From Archangiaceae bacterium (GTDB lineage Bacteria > Myxococcota > Myxococcia > Myxococcales > Myxococcaceae), in NCBI GenBank assembly GCA_016879935.1, contig JAACJQ010000056.1, positions 1-64,000 of the forward strand: DNA of 64,000 nt. Reading direction: 5' to 3'. The position numbers and the translations under genes were made by a program. The notes below the pieces were generated by a model, which worked only from the letters and a program-made list of their open reading frames with translations, was not told the DNA's origin and ran no database searches. Position 1 is the first letter of the stretch, and the number at the start of each line of letters is the position of its first letter. Of the stretch, positions 7,639-15,655 are shown in pieces.

Positions 7639-9507
7639 TTGAGTCGGCGCTCACTCGATGGTCTCTTCCGGCCTGCGGTGGCCGACGCTCGCGAACGTTA
7701 CGTCTTCATCAAGAAGCTGGCCGAAGGCGGCATGGCCGACGTGTTCCTCGCGCGCGACGTGATGAGCACGCCGCCCCGCTTGTGCGTCGTCAAACAGCTG
7801 CTGCCCGACCTGCGCTCGAAGAAGGAGCACGTCGGCATGTTCCTCGACGAGGCCGACCTCGCCGTTCGCCTCGCGCACCCGAACGTGGTGCGCACCATCG
7901 ATCGCGGCACCAGCCGTGACGGCCCGTTCCTCGTGCTCGAGTACCTCGCCGGCTACGACCTCGACCTCGTCATCGAGCGGCTGCGTGACGTCGGCGGCCG
8001 CATGCCGTGGCAGCTCGCGGTGCAGATCATCATCTCGACCGCCGAAGGCATGGCGTACGCGCACGCGCTCACCGGCAACGACGGCAAGCCGCTCAACCTC
8101 GTGCACCGCGACCTCACGCCGTCGAACATCTTCCTCACCTTCGACGGCGTGGTGAAGGTGCTCGACTTCGGCATCGCCCGCGCCGAGGAGCGCCGCACCC
8201 GCACCAGCACCGGCATGCTCAAGGGCAAGGCCCGCTACCTCGCGCCCGAGCTCATTCAGCAGCTGCCGGGCGACGGCCGCGTCGACCAATTCTCCCTCGG
8301 CGCCGCGCTCTACGAATCACTCGCGCTGCGGCCCCTGTTCAGCGGCGAGAACGAGCTCGCGGTCATTCACGCCATCATCGAGAGCCGCCGCCCCTCGCTC
8401 ATCGATCAGCGCCCCGACATTCCCCCCGAGGTCGACGCCGTCTTCCGGAAGATGACCGCGCGCCTGCGCGAAGAGCGCTTCGCTTCGATGAACGAGGTCG
8501 CCCGTGCACTCAAGGCGGTGATGCCGCCGGAGGATCAACGGCCCGCGCTCTCGACCTTCGTGCGGCAGCAGTTCGGCGCCGACTTCGAAGCGCATGCCGC
8601 GCTCATGGCCCGGCTCGCCAGCGCCTCGACCTCTGAGCTGCGCGCCTACTTCGAGAAGGGCGTGAACCTCACCGACGCGCTCAGCGACCCCTCACGGCTC
8701 GCGAAGACGCAGGTCGTCGTCAACCAGCAGATTCCAGTCGAGGCGCGGCGCACCCCCATGGCGCCCGTCACCCTCGAGCTGCCCGACGAAGCGCCGCCTG
8801 CTCCCCGCCCGCCAACGCCTGCCCAGCCCAAACCGCTCCTGAGCGTCACGGCCGAAGAGCCCCAGCACGTTCCCGCGGCGAAGCCGCTGCGACTGCCCGA
8901 CGAGCTGCCGCTCGGCGTCGAAGGCGCAGGCGGTGCTCCCGACCTCGTCGAGGAGCCGCCCACGGGCCCCAGGCTGTGGCTCGTGGCGGTCGGCCTGGTG
9001 GTGCTGGTGGTCGTCGGTGCGCTGGCCGTGCGTGCCTTCTCGGGCAAGCCCCCGGTCGTGGCGCGCGGCGCGCTACTCGTGCGCTCTCAGCCACCTGGCG
9101 CCAGCATTCAGCTCGACGGCGTGGCGGTGCAGTTCAGAACGCCCGCGGCCCTGCCCGACCTGATGCCGGGCCAGCACACGATCGTGCTGGAGCACCCCGA
9201 CACGCTCGGCGCCACCACCACCGCCCTCGTCGTCTCGGGCGCGCAGCAGACCGTCGACCTCGTGCTGCCTCCGAAAGAGGGCCTGCTCCTGTTCGCCATC
9301 TCGCCGCCCGACGCCATCGTGACGGTCGACGGGCGTGAGGTCGCGCTCGATGGGGGGCTCGGCCAGTCGTCACCGCTCGACACGGGCGTTCATGACGTCG
9401 AGATTCGCGCCATGGGCTTCATGCCGAAGGCGATGCGCTTCGACATCGTCGACGGGGCGCGGGTGCCCGTGGAGCTCACGCTCGAGCCCGACCCTGCGGC
9501 GCCGTGA
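7639..9507 (+). CDS. Ser/Thr protein kinase with transmembrane segment and PEGA tail
   Basis: A Hanks-type kinase domain begins at YVFIKKLAEGGMADVFLA (glycine loop), followed by the VVK lysine, HRDLTPSNIF catalytic loop, DFGIA and APEL. All catalytic residues are present, and T replaces K in HRDLKPxN as is common in myxobacterial kinases. A Pro-rich linker leads to one membrane helix (WLVAVGLVVLVVVGALAV, near 9000), then two PEGA-type repeats (RSQPPGASIQLDG; ISPPDAIVTVDG). The kinase is thus cytoplasmic with an outward PEGA sensor or wall-binding region. The start is unclear: TTG 7639 and GTG 7678 are both in frame without good ribosome-binding sites. Substrates cannot be read from the context. 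Confidence 0.85.
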   Translation: MSRRSLDGLFRPAVADARERYVFIKKLAEGGMADVFLARDVMSTPPRLCVVKQLLPDLRSKKEHVGMFLDEADLAVRLAHPNVVRTIDRGTSRDGPFLVLEYLAGYDLDLVIERLRDVGGRMPWQLAVQIIISTAEGMAYAHALTGNDGKPLNLVHRDLTPSNIFLTFDGVVKVLDFGIARAEERRTRTSTGMLKGKARYLAPELIQQLPGDGRVDQFSLGAALYESLALRPLFSGENELAVIHAIIESRRPSLIDQRPDIPPEVDAVFRKMTARLREERFASMNEVARALKAVMPPEDQRPALSTFVRQQFGADFEAHAALMARLASASTSELRAYFEKGVNLTDALSDPSRLAKTQVVVNQQIPVEARRTPMAPVTLELPDEAPPAPRPPTPAQPKPLLSVTAEEPQHVPAAKPLRLPDELPLGVEGAGGAPDLVEEPPTGPRLWLVAVGLVVLVVVGALAVRAFSGKPPVVARGALLVRSQPPGASIQLDGVAVQFRTPAALPDLMPGQHTIVLEHPDTLGATTTALVVSGAQQTVDLVLPPKEGLLLFAISPPDAIVTVDGREVALDGGLGQSSPLDTGVHDVEIRAMGFMPKAMRFDIVDGARVPVELTLEPDPAAP

Positions 9508-9534
9508 GCACTGGCTGATCATCACACCCGCGCG

Positions 9535-9563
9535 TTGACCCCCTTGACGCTGCGCGCTACAGG
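9535..9563 (+). promoter_or_regulatory. Predicted metK promoter
   Basis: TTGACC (9535-9540), a 17-bp spacer and TACAGG (9558-9563) lie 48 bp before the metK start. A second TTGACG at 9544 is too close to the -10 to serve as its -35. No known SAM riboswitch fold fits the 104-bp leader interval. Confidence 0.45.
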
Positions 9564-9611
9564 GCGCGCCGTCTGCTGTTTCACCCTTCACCTGCACGAG
9601 ACGAAGCCACC

Positions 9612-10781
9612 ATGCCCAAGGACTATCTCTTCACTTCCGAATCCGTGACCGAAGGCCACCCGGACAAGATCTGCGACCAGATCAGCGACGGCGTGGTCGA
9701 CGCGCTCATCGAGAAGGACCCGCACGCCCGCATCGCGGTCGAGACCCTGGTCAAGACGGGCCTCGCCATCGTCGCCGGCGAAGTCACCACCAACGCGTGG
9801 ATCGACATTCCCAAGATCGTGCGCAACACCATCACGCGCATTGGCTACACCGACTCGTCGATGGGCTACGACGGCCACACGTGCGGCGTCATGGTCGCCA
9901 TCGAAGGCCAGTCGCAGGACATCGCCCGCGGCGTCGATGAAGGCGCGAAGAAGGAGCAGGGCGCCGGCGACCAGGGAATGATGTTCGGCTACGCGTGCAA
10001 CGAGACGCCCGAGCTCATGCCCGCGCCGATTCACTACGCGCACGCGCTGACCAAGAAGCTCGCCGACGTTCGCCGCAAGAAGCACGACTGGATTCGCCCC
10101 GACGGCAAGTCGCAGGTGTCGATCGAGTACAAGAACGGCAAGCCGGTGCGCATCGACGCCGTCGTTCTCTCGACGCAGCACGCGGAAGAAGTGACGAACA
10201 AGAAGATCAAGGACGTCATCATGGAGGAGGTCATCAAGGCCGCCCTCCCCGCGAAGCTGATGGACAAGAAGACCAAGTTCTTCATCAACCCCACCGGCCG
10301 CTTCGTCATCGGCGGCCCCATGGGCGACTCGGGCGTCACGGGCCGCAAGATCATCGTCGACACCTACGGCGGCATGGGCCGTCACGGCGGCGGCGCGTTC
10401 TCGGGCAAGGACCCCTCGAAGGTCGATCGCTCGGCCGCGTACATGGGCCGCTACATCGCGAAGAACGTCGTCGCGGCCGGCCTGGCTGACCGCTGCGAAG
10501 TGCAGGTCTCGTACGCCATCGGCGTCGCCGAGCCCGTCAGCGTGCTCGTCGAGACGTTCGGTACGGCCAAGGCCGACGAAGACGCGATCGGCCGCGCGGT
10601 TCGCGAGGTCTTCGGCCTCAAGCCCCGCCAGATCATCGAGCACCTCGACCTGCTCAAGCCCATCTACCAGCGCACGGCGGCGTACGGTCACTTCGGCCGC
10701 TCCGAGTTCAGCTGGGAGAAGACGGACAAGAAGGACGCGCTCCGCGACGCGGTCGGCAACTCGAAGATCAAGGCCGCCTGA
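9612..10781 (+). CDS. metK: S-adenosylmethionine synthetase
   Basis: It condenses methionine with ATP to make S-adenosylmethionine, releasing phosphate and pyrophosphate. The 389-residue sequence shows the family motifs [33 protein letters not shown] and the P-loop-like [22 protein letters not shown] 9612 is preceded by a short purine-rich GAGACGAAG. With sahR-ahcY nearby this window holds two enzymes of the SAM cycle, and metK is a plausible SahR target although no matching operator was found. An intrinsic terminator follows. Confidence 0.97.
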   Translation: MPKDYLFTSESVTEGHPDKICDQISDGVVDALIEKDPHARIAVETLVKTGLAIVAGEVTTNAWIDIPKIVRNTITRIGYTDSSMGYDGHTCGVMVAIEGQSQDIARGVDEGAKKEQGAGDQGMMFGYACNETPELMPAPIHYAHALTKKLADVRRKKHDWIRPDGKSQVSIEYKNGKPVRIDAVVLSTQHAEEVTNKKIKDVIMEEVIKAALPAKLMDKKTKFFINPTGRFVIGGPMGDSGVTGRKIIVDTYGGMGRHGGGAFSGKDPSKVDRSAAYMGRYIAKNVVAAGLADRCEVQVSYAIGVAEPVSVLVETFGTAKADEDAIGRAVREVFGLKPRQIIEHLDLLKPIYQRTAAYGHFGRSEFSWEKTDKKDALRDAVGNSKIKAA

Positions 10782-10807
10782 GTCTGAAGGTCGCATGAAG
10801 GTCGCGC

Positions 10808-10844
10808 AGCCCTTCTCCGGTGGATCGGAGAGGGGCTGTTTGCT
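10808..10844 (+). terminator. Intrinsic terminator of metK
   Basis: CAGCCCTTCTCCG and CGGAGAGGGGCTG form a 13-bp stem (one G-U pair) with a 6-nt loop, followed by TTTGCTT. It lies 27 bases past the stop at 10781 and shows that the next gene starts after it. Confidence 0.85.
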
Positions 10845-10878
10845 TGAAGGGCTCCCGACGACACAAAAGGACGAACCG

Positions 10879-11970
10879 ATGGCCCGGTCTCAACCGAAGT
10901 CGAAGCAGGGTGCCTCTTCACTCGCCGCGCTCGCGGCGCGCCTCGATACGCGCAAACGCGACCTGCCCGCTGACGCCACGCTGACCCGTTCGTTGCTGCG
11001 GTCGAACGACAAGCCAGCGGGCGCGAAGCCGGTCGAGTCGTCGAAGGTGGCCGAGAAGCTCGCCACCAAGCCGGTCGAGAAGCCTGCTGCGAAGGTGGCG
11101 GTCGTCGAGAAGCTCTCGACGAAGCCGGACGAGAAGCCTGCTGCGAAGATGGCGGTCGTCGAGAAGCTCGCGGCGAAGCCGGTCGAGAAGCCTGCTGCGA
11201 AGGTGGCCGTCGTCGAGAAGCTCGCGGCGAAGCCGGTCGAGAAGCCTGCTGCGAGGGTGGCGGTCGTCGAGAGGCTCTCCGCGAAGCCCGTGGAGCGGCC
11301 CGTGTCGAAACCGGTGGAGCGCCCTGCTCCGACGAGCCGGCCAGCCACACCCTCGCGCGTCGACGTGCGGCCGGTGACGACCTCGAGGCCCGAGCAGGTG
11401 TTGGGTCGTGCGGCGGCGTTGAGCTCACTCCAGCGTGCTCCGGCCGCTCCTGCGGCGCGAACGCCGACGGTGACGAAGGCGCCCGCGGCCGATTCGCGTC
11501 GCCGCTACCCGCGCGCGAGCATCGCGGTCGGAGCCCGTCTTTCCCTCGCCGACGATCCGTCCCGCGTCTTCGAGGCGACGCTGCCGACGGTGAACATCAG
11601 CGTGGGCGGCCTGTTCCTCGAGTCGAGCTTCTTCCTCAAGATGGGCACGAAGCTGCTCGTCGAGCTGAAGCTGCCGCCGAAGGGGCGCATCGTTCACGTG
11701 AAGGCCGAGGTGGTGCGCGTCGACTCGAACATCGACGGGCAGTCGGGCTTCGCGCTGCGCTTCACCGAGTACCTCGATGGCAGTGAAGTCGTCCTCGCGA
11801 CGCACTTCCTCTCGCCGGTGCTCAAGGAGTTCCTCACCGCGTACGCCAAGCAGCATCGCTTCGAGGCGAACGCCGAATACATCGCGCACACCGCCGACGT
11901 GCTGGCCGCGTGGGAGCTCAAGAAGGCCGAGCTCGGCGGCGACGTGTGGAGTCTGACCTCGTTGTCATGA
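10879..11970 (+). CDS. PilZ-domain protein with tandem Lys/Pro/Ala repeat region
   Basis: ATG 10879 is preceded by AAAGGACG and follows the metK terminator; an earlier in-frame start would run through that terminator. The N-terminal region is basic and disordered, with four near-identical 18-residue repeats of the type KLAAKPVEKPAAKVAVVE and degenerate copies after them. The C-terminal third is a PilZ domain with the c-di-GMP motifs RRYPR (RxxxR) and NISVGG, closest to the myxobacterial TIGR02266 type. It may link c-di-GMP to an envelope or nucleic-acid target; the basic repeats recall AlgP/histone H1-like tails, but this is inference. The stop overlaps the uppP start (ATGA). Confidence 0.85.
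   Translation: MARSQPKSKQGASSLAALAARLDTRKRDLPADATLTRSLLRSNDKPAGAKPVESSKVAEKLATKPVEKPAAKVAVVEKLSTKPDEKPAAKMAVVEKLAAKPVEKPAAKVAVVEKLAAKPVEKPAARVAVVERLSAKPVERPVSKPVERPAPTSRPATPSRVDVRPVTTSRPEQVLGRAAALSSLQRAPAAPAARTPTVTKAPAADSRRRYPRASIAVGARLSLADDPSRVFEATLPTVNISVGGLFLESSFFLKMGTKLLVELKLPPKGRIVHVKAEVVRVDSNIDGQSGFALRFTEYLDGSEVVLATHFLSPVLKEFLTAYAKQHRFEANAEYIAHTADVLAAWELKKAELGGDVWSLTSLS
11056..11271 (+). repeat. Four tandem 54-bp in-frame repeats
   Basis: Four 54-bp units encode 18 residues each (KLATKPVEKPAAKVAVVE and variants); a fifth, degenerate unit follows to about 11325. Near-identity at the DNA level makes copy-number change by slippage or recombination plausible. Confidence 0.85.
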
Positions 11971-12836
11971 GCTACCTCGAAGCAGTCGTGTTGGGCCTCG
12001 TGCAGGGGCTGACCGAGTTCCTGCCCATCTCGTCGACGGCGCACCTGCGCATCGTGCCGGCGCTGCTCGGCTGGAGCGACCCTGGCGCGGCGTACTCGGC
12101 AGTCATTCAGCTCGGCACCGTCGGCGCGGTGCTCGTGTACTTCGCGAAAGACCTCGTGCAGCTGACGAAGGCCTTCCTGAAAGGGCTCGTCGAGAAGAAA
12201 CCGTTCGGCACGCTCGATTCACGGCTCGCGTGGTTCGTGGGCCTGGGCACGATTCCCATCGGCGTGTGCGGCCTGCTGTTCAAGAAGACCATCGAGACGT
12301 CGCTGCGAAGTCTGTACGTGATCTCCGCGTCGCTCATCGTGCTCGCGCTCGTGCTGCTCTTGGTCGAACGACTCGCCGCGCACAAACGCACGCTCGAAGA
12401 GATGACGCTGAAAGACGGAATCATCGTCGGGCTCTGGCAGGCGGTGGCGTTGATTCCCGGCAGCTCGCGCTCGGGCACGACCATCACCGGCGCTCTCTCG
12501 CTCGGCTTCACGCGCGCCGACGCGGCCCGCTACTCGTTCTTGCTCTCGATTCCCGCGACGACGCTGGCCGGCGTGTTCGAGCTCAAGCACCTGCTGCAGG
12601 CGACCGATGGGCCGGGCATCGACGTGATGATCATCGGCACGGTGGTGTCGTTCGTGTCGGGGCTCGCGGCCATCTGGGGGCTGCTCCAGTTCCTGAAGAA
12701 CCGGTCGATGCTCGTCTTCGTCGTCTACCGCGTGGTGATGGGGCTCGCGTTGCTGGGGCTGCTGTCGGCGGGCCGGCTCGAGGCGTCGCCGATGAAGGCT
12801 CCCGTCGCGGCACCTGCTGACGCCGGCATTCCCTGA
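11967..12836 (+). CDS. uppP: Undecaprenyl-diphosphate phosphatase
   Basis: This integral membrane enzyme dephosphorylates undecaprenyl pyrophosphate to recycle the lipid carrier of cell-wall synthesis. The two BacA/UppP signatures are present: QGLTEFLPISSTAHL near the N-terminus and PGSSRSGTT in the middle, in a 289-residue protein with about eight hydrophobic helices. The start is ATG 11967, which overlaps the PilZ gene stop by 4 nt, so the two are translationally coupled. Coupling of a c-di-GMP receptor to carrier recycling is suggestive but not proof of a shared role. A short hydrophilic Ala/Pro tail ends the protein. Confidence 0.95.
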   Translation: MSYLEAVVLGLVQGLTEFLPISSTAHLRIVPALLGWSDPGAAYSAVIQLGTVGAVLVYFAKDLVQLTKAFLKGLVEKKPFGTLDSRLAWFVGLGTIPIGVCGLLFKKTIETSLRSLYVISASLIVLALVLLLVERLAAHKRTLEEMTLKDGIIVGLWQAVALIPGSSRSGTTITGALSLGFTRADAARYSFLLSIPATTLAGVFELKHLLQATDGPGIDVMIIGTVVSFVSGLAAIWGLLQFLKNRSMLVFVVYRVVMGLALLGLLSAGRLEASPMKAPVAAPADAGIP

Positions 12837-12909
12837 GCCCGCAACTTCCTCCATCGGCCCGGGTTGAATTCTCCGTCGGGCGATGACGCCCATTTTCCCG
12901 GAGCGAACC

Positions 12910-13695
12910 ATGCAGAAGACCTGGTGGATGTTGCTGACGATGTCGCTGGCGGTGGTCGGGTGTGGGCGCGGCGTCGAGGCCGACTCGGCGGAAGACGCTG
13001 ACGAATCGGCGGTCGTCTCGTCGGCCGAGTCTGCGCTCACGGCCGAGCTCTCCGATGAGGTCGCGCAGCCCATGAGCACCACTCCTGAGGCGATGGCCAT
13101 GAACGCCGTCACGCGCATCGGCAGCCGCATGAAGCCTGCTGGTTGTGCCACTGCCACGCAGACCGGAGCGACCGTCGTCTACACGCTCACCAACTGCACC
13201 GGCCCCTACGGCCTCGTCAAAGTCACCGGCACGCTGACCGCGGTCTACTCGCGCGCGGCGGGTGGCGGCGTGAACGTCGTCATCACTGGCACAGGCGTCA
13301 AAGCCAACAACGCCACCATGGACATCAACAGCACCGTCGTCGCGACGCAGAGCAACGGCGTGAAGAAGGCCCAGGTCACCATCAACGGCGCCGGCACGGG
13401 CCCGCGTGGCAACTCCATCAACCGGAACGGCGCGTACACCATCACCTTCGACACCACGACCGAGTGCATCACCATCGACGGCACCTGGCAGACCGGCACC
13501 GCGCGCCTCGGCGCCAGCACCGTCGTCGCCGGCTACAAGCGCTGCAAGGGCGAGTGCCCCGCGGCCGGTGGCTCCATCGTGCACACCTCGGCGAAGAACG
13601 AAGTCGTCACCCTCACGTACGACGGCAGCGCCACCGCGAAGTACACCAGCAGCGGCGGCCGCACGGGCTCCGTGCCCTTGCAGTGCGGCAACTGA
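12910..13695 (+). CDS. Predicted lipoprotein, unknown function
   Basis: Start ATG 12910 has GGAG upstream and gives a signal with lipobox AVVGC (Cys 18). An acidic Asp/Glu/Ala/Ser linker is followed by a Thr/Val/Gly-rich beta region with paired Cys (GCATAT, TNCTGPYG, TECITIDG, RCKGEC). The content suggests an extracellular beta-structured domain with disulphides. No family is recognised. A strong terminator follows. Confidence 0.7.
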   Translation: MQKTWWMLLTMSLAVVGCGRGVEADSAEDADESAVVSSAESALTAELSDEVAQPMSTTPEAMAMNAVTRIGSRMKPAGCATATQTGATVVYTLTNCTGPYGLVKVTGTLTAVYSRAAGGGVNVVITGTGVKANNATMDINSTVVATQSNGVKKAQVTINGAGTGPRGNSINRNGAYTITFDTTTECITIDGTWQTGTARLGASTVVAGYKRCKGECPAAGGSIVHTSAKNEVVTLTYDGSATAKYTSSGGRTGSVPLQCGN

Positions 13696-13723
13696 CGAGC
13701 CGAAGAGACTGCCTTCACACCGA

Positions 13724-13765
13724 CGCCGGGTTCCTTCACGGGAGCCCGGCGTTCTTGTCTGTTTT
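13724..13765 (+). terminator. Intrinsic terminator after the 12910-13695 gene
   Basis: CGCCGGG (13724-13730) pairs with CCCGGCG (13745-13751), and inner TTCC/GGAG adds to the stem. A TTCTTGTCTGTTTT tail follows. Confidence 0.75.
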
Positions 13766-13819
13766 GGCTGACACGCCCGGTGGTTGCGCCGGTGCTCGGT
13801 CGCAGCAAAGAAGGGCGCC

Positions 13820-15607
13820 ATGCGTCGCCTCCTTCTCGTCCTCGCGGTCGCCACCTCGTGCACGCCGCCGGCTCCGAAGCCCGTGCCCATCGAGCGCTTC
13901 GGCTTCACGCCGCGCTGGGCCTACCAACCGTGGATCTCGAAGGACATCAGCACTGGCGCCGACACCTTCGACTTCGTGGGTGGCTTCGAGCAGCGCGACA
14001 TTCCCGTGGGGGTGGTCGTGCTCGATAGCCCCTGGGAGACCAACTACAACACCTTCATCCCCAACGACTCCCGCTACCCGAACTTCGAAGACATGTTGGC
14101 GAACCTGCACGGCCGCAACGTGCGCACGGTGTTGTGGATCACGCAGATGCTCAACGACGCCTCGCTCGACGTCGAGGTGGGCGGCGACACGTACCCGGGC
14201 CCGGCCGACGGCTTCAACGAAGCCAAACGCCGCGGCCTCTTCGTCAACGAGGGCAAGACGCACTTCTGGTGGAAGGGCACCGGCGGCGGCATCGACTTCT
14301 TCAACGACGAAGCGAAGACGTTCTGGCACGCGAAGCAGGAGCGCGTGCTCAAGGTCATCGACGGGTGGAAGCTCGACTTCGGCGAAGAGTACCTGCGCGA
14401 AGGCAATCAACTGACGACGCCTGCCACCGACGTGGTGGTGAAGACGAAGCAGGGCGACAAGTCGCTGCAGGCGTACTCCGAGGCCTACTACGAGGACTAC
14501 CTGACCCACGCGCGCTCGGTGCGCGGCGACCAGTTCCTCACCATGGTGCGCCCCTACGACCGCTCGTACGGCTACCCGGGCCGCTTCTTCGCGCGAAAGG
14601 AGCACGCGCCCATCGGCTGGGTCGGCGACAACCGGCGCGATTGGATTGGGCTCGAAGACGCGCTCGACCACATGTTCCGCTCGGCGAAGGCGGGCTACGT
14701 GGCGGTGGGCTGCGACCTCGGTGGCTACCTCGACGTCGACGATTTGAACGTCACCGGCCCGAAGATTCCCTTCAGCCAGACGAACTTCGCGCGGTGGACG
14801 GCGATGAGCGCCATGTCGGCCTTCATGCAGCTGCACGGGCGCGGCAACCTCACCCCGTGGACGGTGCCCGAGCGCGCCGACGAGACGGTGGCGCTGTACC
14901 GCTACTGGGCGAAGCTGCACGTGCAGCTCGGGCCCTACCTCTTCTCGACGGGCGAAGCGGCGTATCGCGGCAAGGGTGACGTCATCCTCCGGCCGCTCGG
15001 CGCGGAGAGCGCGTGGCCCGGCGACTACCGCTACCTGCTCGGCAACGGCTTTCTCGTCGCGCCGATTCTCGATGACACCGGCCGGCGTGACGTGTGGCTG
15101 CCCGAAGGCGCGCGCTTCTTCTCGTGGTGGGACGAGAGCGCCGCTCCGCTCAACGGCGGTGGAACGCTGGCGAACCTCGACTTCACCGACCGCACCCGCA
15201 TTCCCATCTTCGTGAAGGAGGGCGCCATCATCGTCGCCGACGTGAAGGACGCGACGACCCGGCTCGGCAGCGCGGCGCACGCGGGGAAGGTGACCGTGCT
15301 GACGTGGCCTGCGGCGACCGAGACGAGCTTCACCGTCTACGAAGACGTCGAGGCCGACTCGTACGCCATCACCGTGCGCCAGGGGCAAGTGAAGCTCGAC
15401 GCCGTGAAGCAGGGCGCGTTCGTGCAGATCTGGAGCGACACGGCGCCGACCTCGGTCTCGCTCGACGGCAAGGCGCTCACGCAGCGCGGCTCGAAGGCCG
15501 AGCTCGACAGCGCCGACGATGGCTTCGTGGTGAGCGCCTCGTCGAAGCTGTTCTGGGTTCGGGTGCCCGCGAAGGCGTCGGGCGCCGCGACGCTCACGTG
15601 GAATTGA
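13820..15607 (+). CDS. Glycoside hydrolase family 31 lipoprotein
   Basis: ATG 13820 has AAGAAGG upstream and opens a lipoprotein signal (LAVATSC, Cys 14). The 595-residue protein has the GH31 barrel: WKLDFGEEY holds the likely nucleophile Asp186 and VGDNRRDW the likely acid/base Asp270, with VGCDLGGY and LGPYLF downstream and a beta-sandwich C-terminal region. GH31 enzymes are retaining alpha-glucosidases, alpha-xylosidases, transglycosylases or sulfoquinovosidases. The substrate cannot be settled here; the KxDFGE form resembles non-classical members more than maltases (WxDMNE). Lipid anchoring suggests action on sugars at the cell surface. Confidence 0.88.
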   Translation: MRRLLLVLAVATSCTPPAPKPVPIERFGFTPRWAYQPWISKDISTGADTFDFVGGFEQRDIPVGVVVLDSPWETNYNTFIPNDSRYPNFEDMLANLHGRNVRTVLWITQMLNDASLDVEVGGDTYPGPADGFNEAKRRGLFVNEGKTHFWWKGTGGGIDFFNDEAKTFWHAKQERVLKVIDGWKLDFGEEYLREGNQLTTPATDVVVKTKQGDKSLQAYSEAYYEDYLTHARSVRGDQFLTMVRPYDRSYGYPGRFFARKEHAPIGWVGDNRRDWIGLEDALDHMFRSAKAGYVAVGCDLGGYLDVDDLNVTGPKIPFSQTNFARWTAMSAMSAFMQLHGRGNLTPWTVPERADETVALYRYWAKLHVQLGPYLFSTGEAAYRGKGDVILRPLGAESAWPGDYRYLLGNGFLVAPILDDTGRRDVWLPEGARFFSWWDESAAPLNGGGTLANLDFTDRTRIPIFVKEGAIIVADVKDATTRLGSAAHAGKVTVLTWPAATETSFTVYEDVEADSYAITVRQGQVKLDAVKQGAFVQIWSDTAPTSVSLDGKALTQRGSKAELDSADDGFVVSASSKLFWVRVPAKASGAATLTWN

Positions 15608-15655
15608 ACGCGCTGGTGATGACGTGAGCGTCGGAGCCATGATGCTCGGCTCGAG

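Noticed and set aside
9508-9611. SAM riboswitch before metK
   Set aside because: No conserved SAM-I or SAM-II core could be seen in 104 bp; only a promoter match is present.
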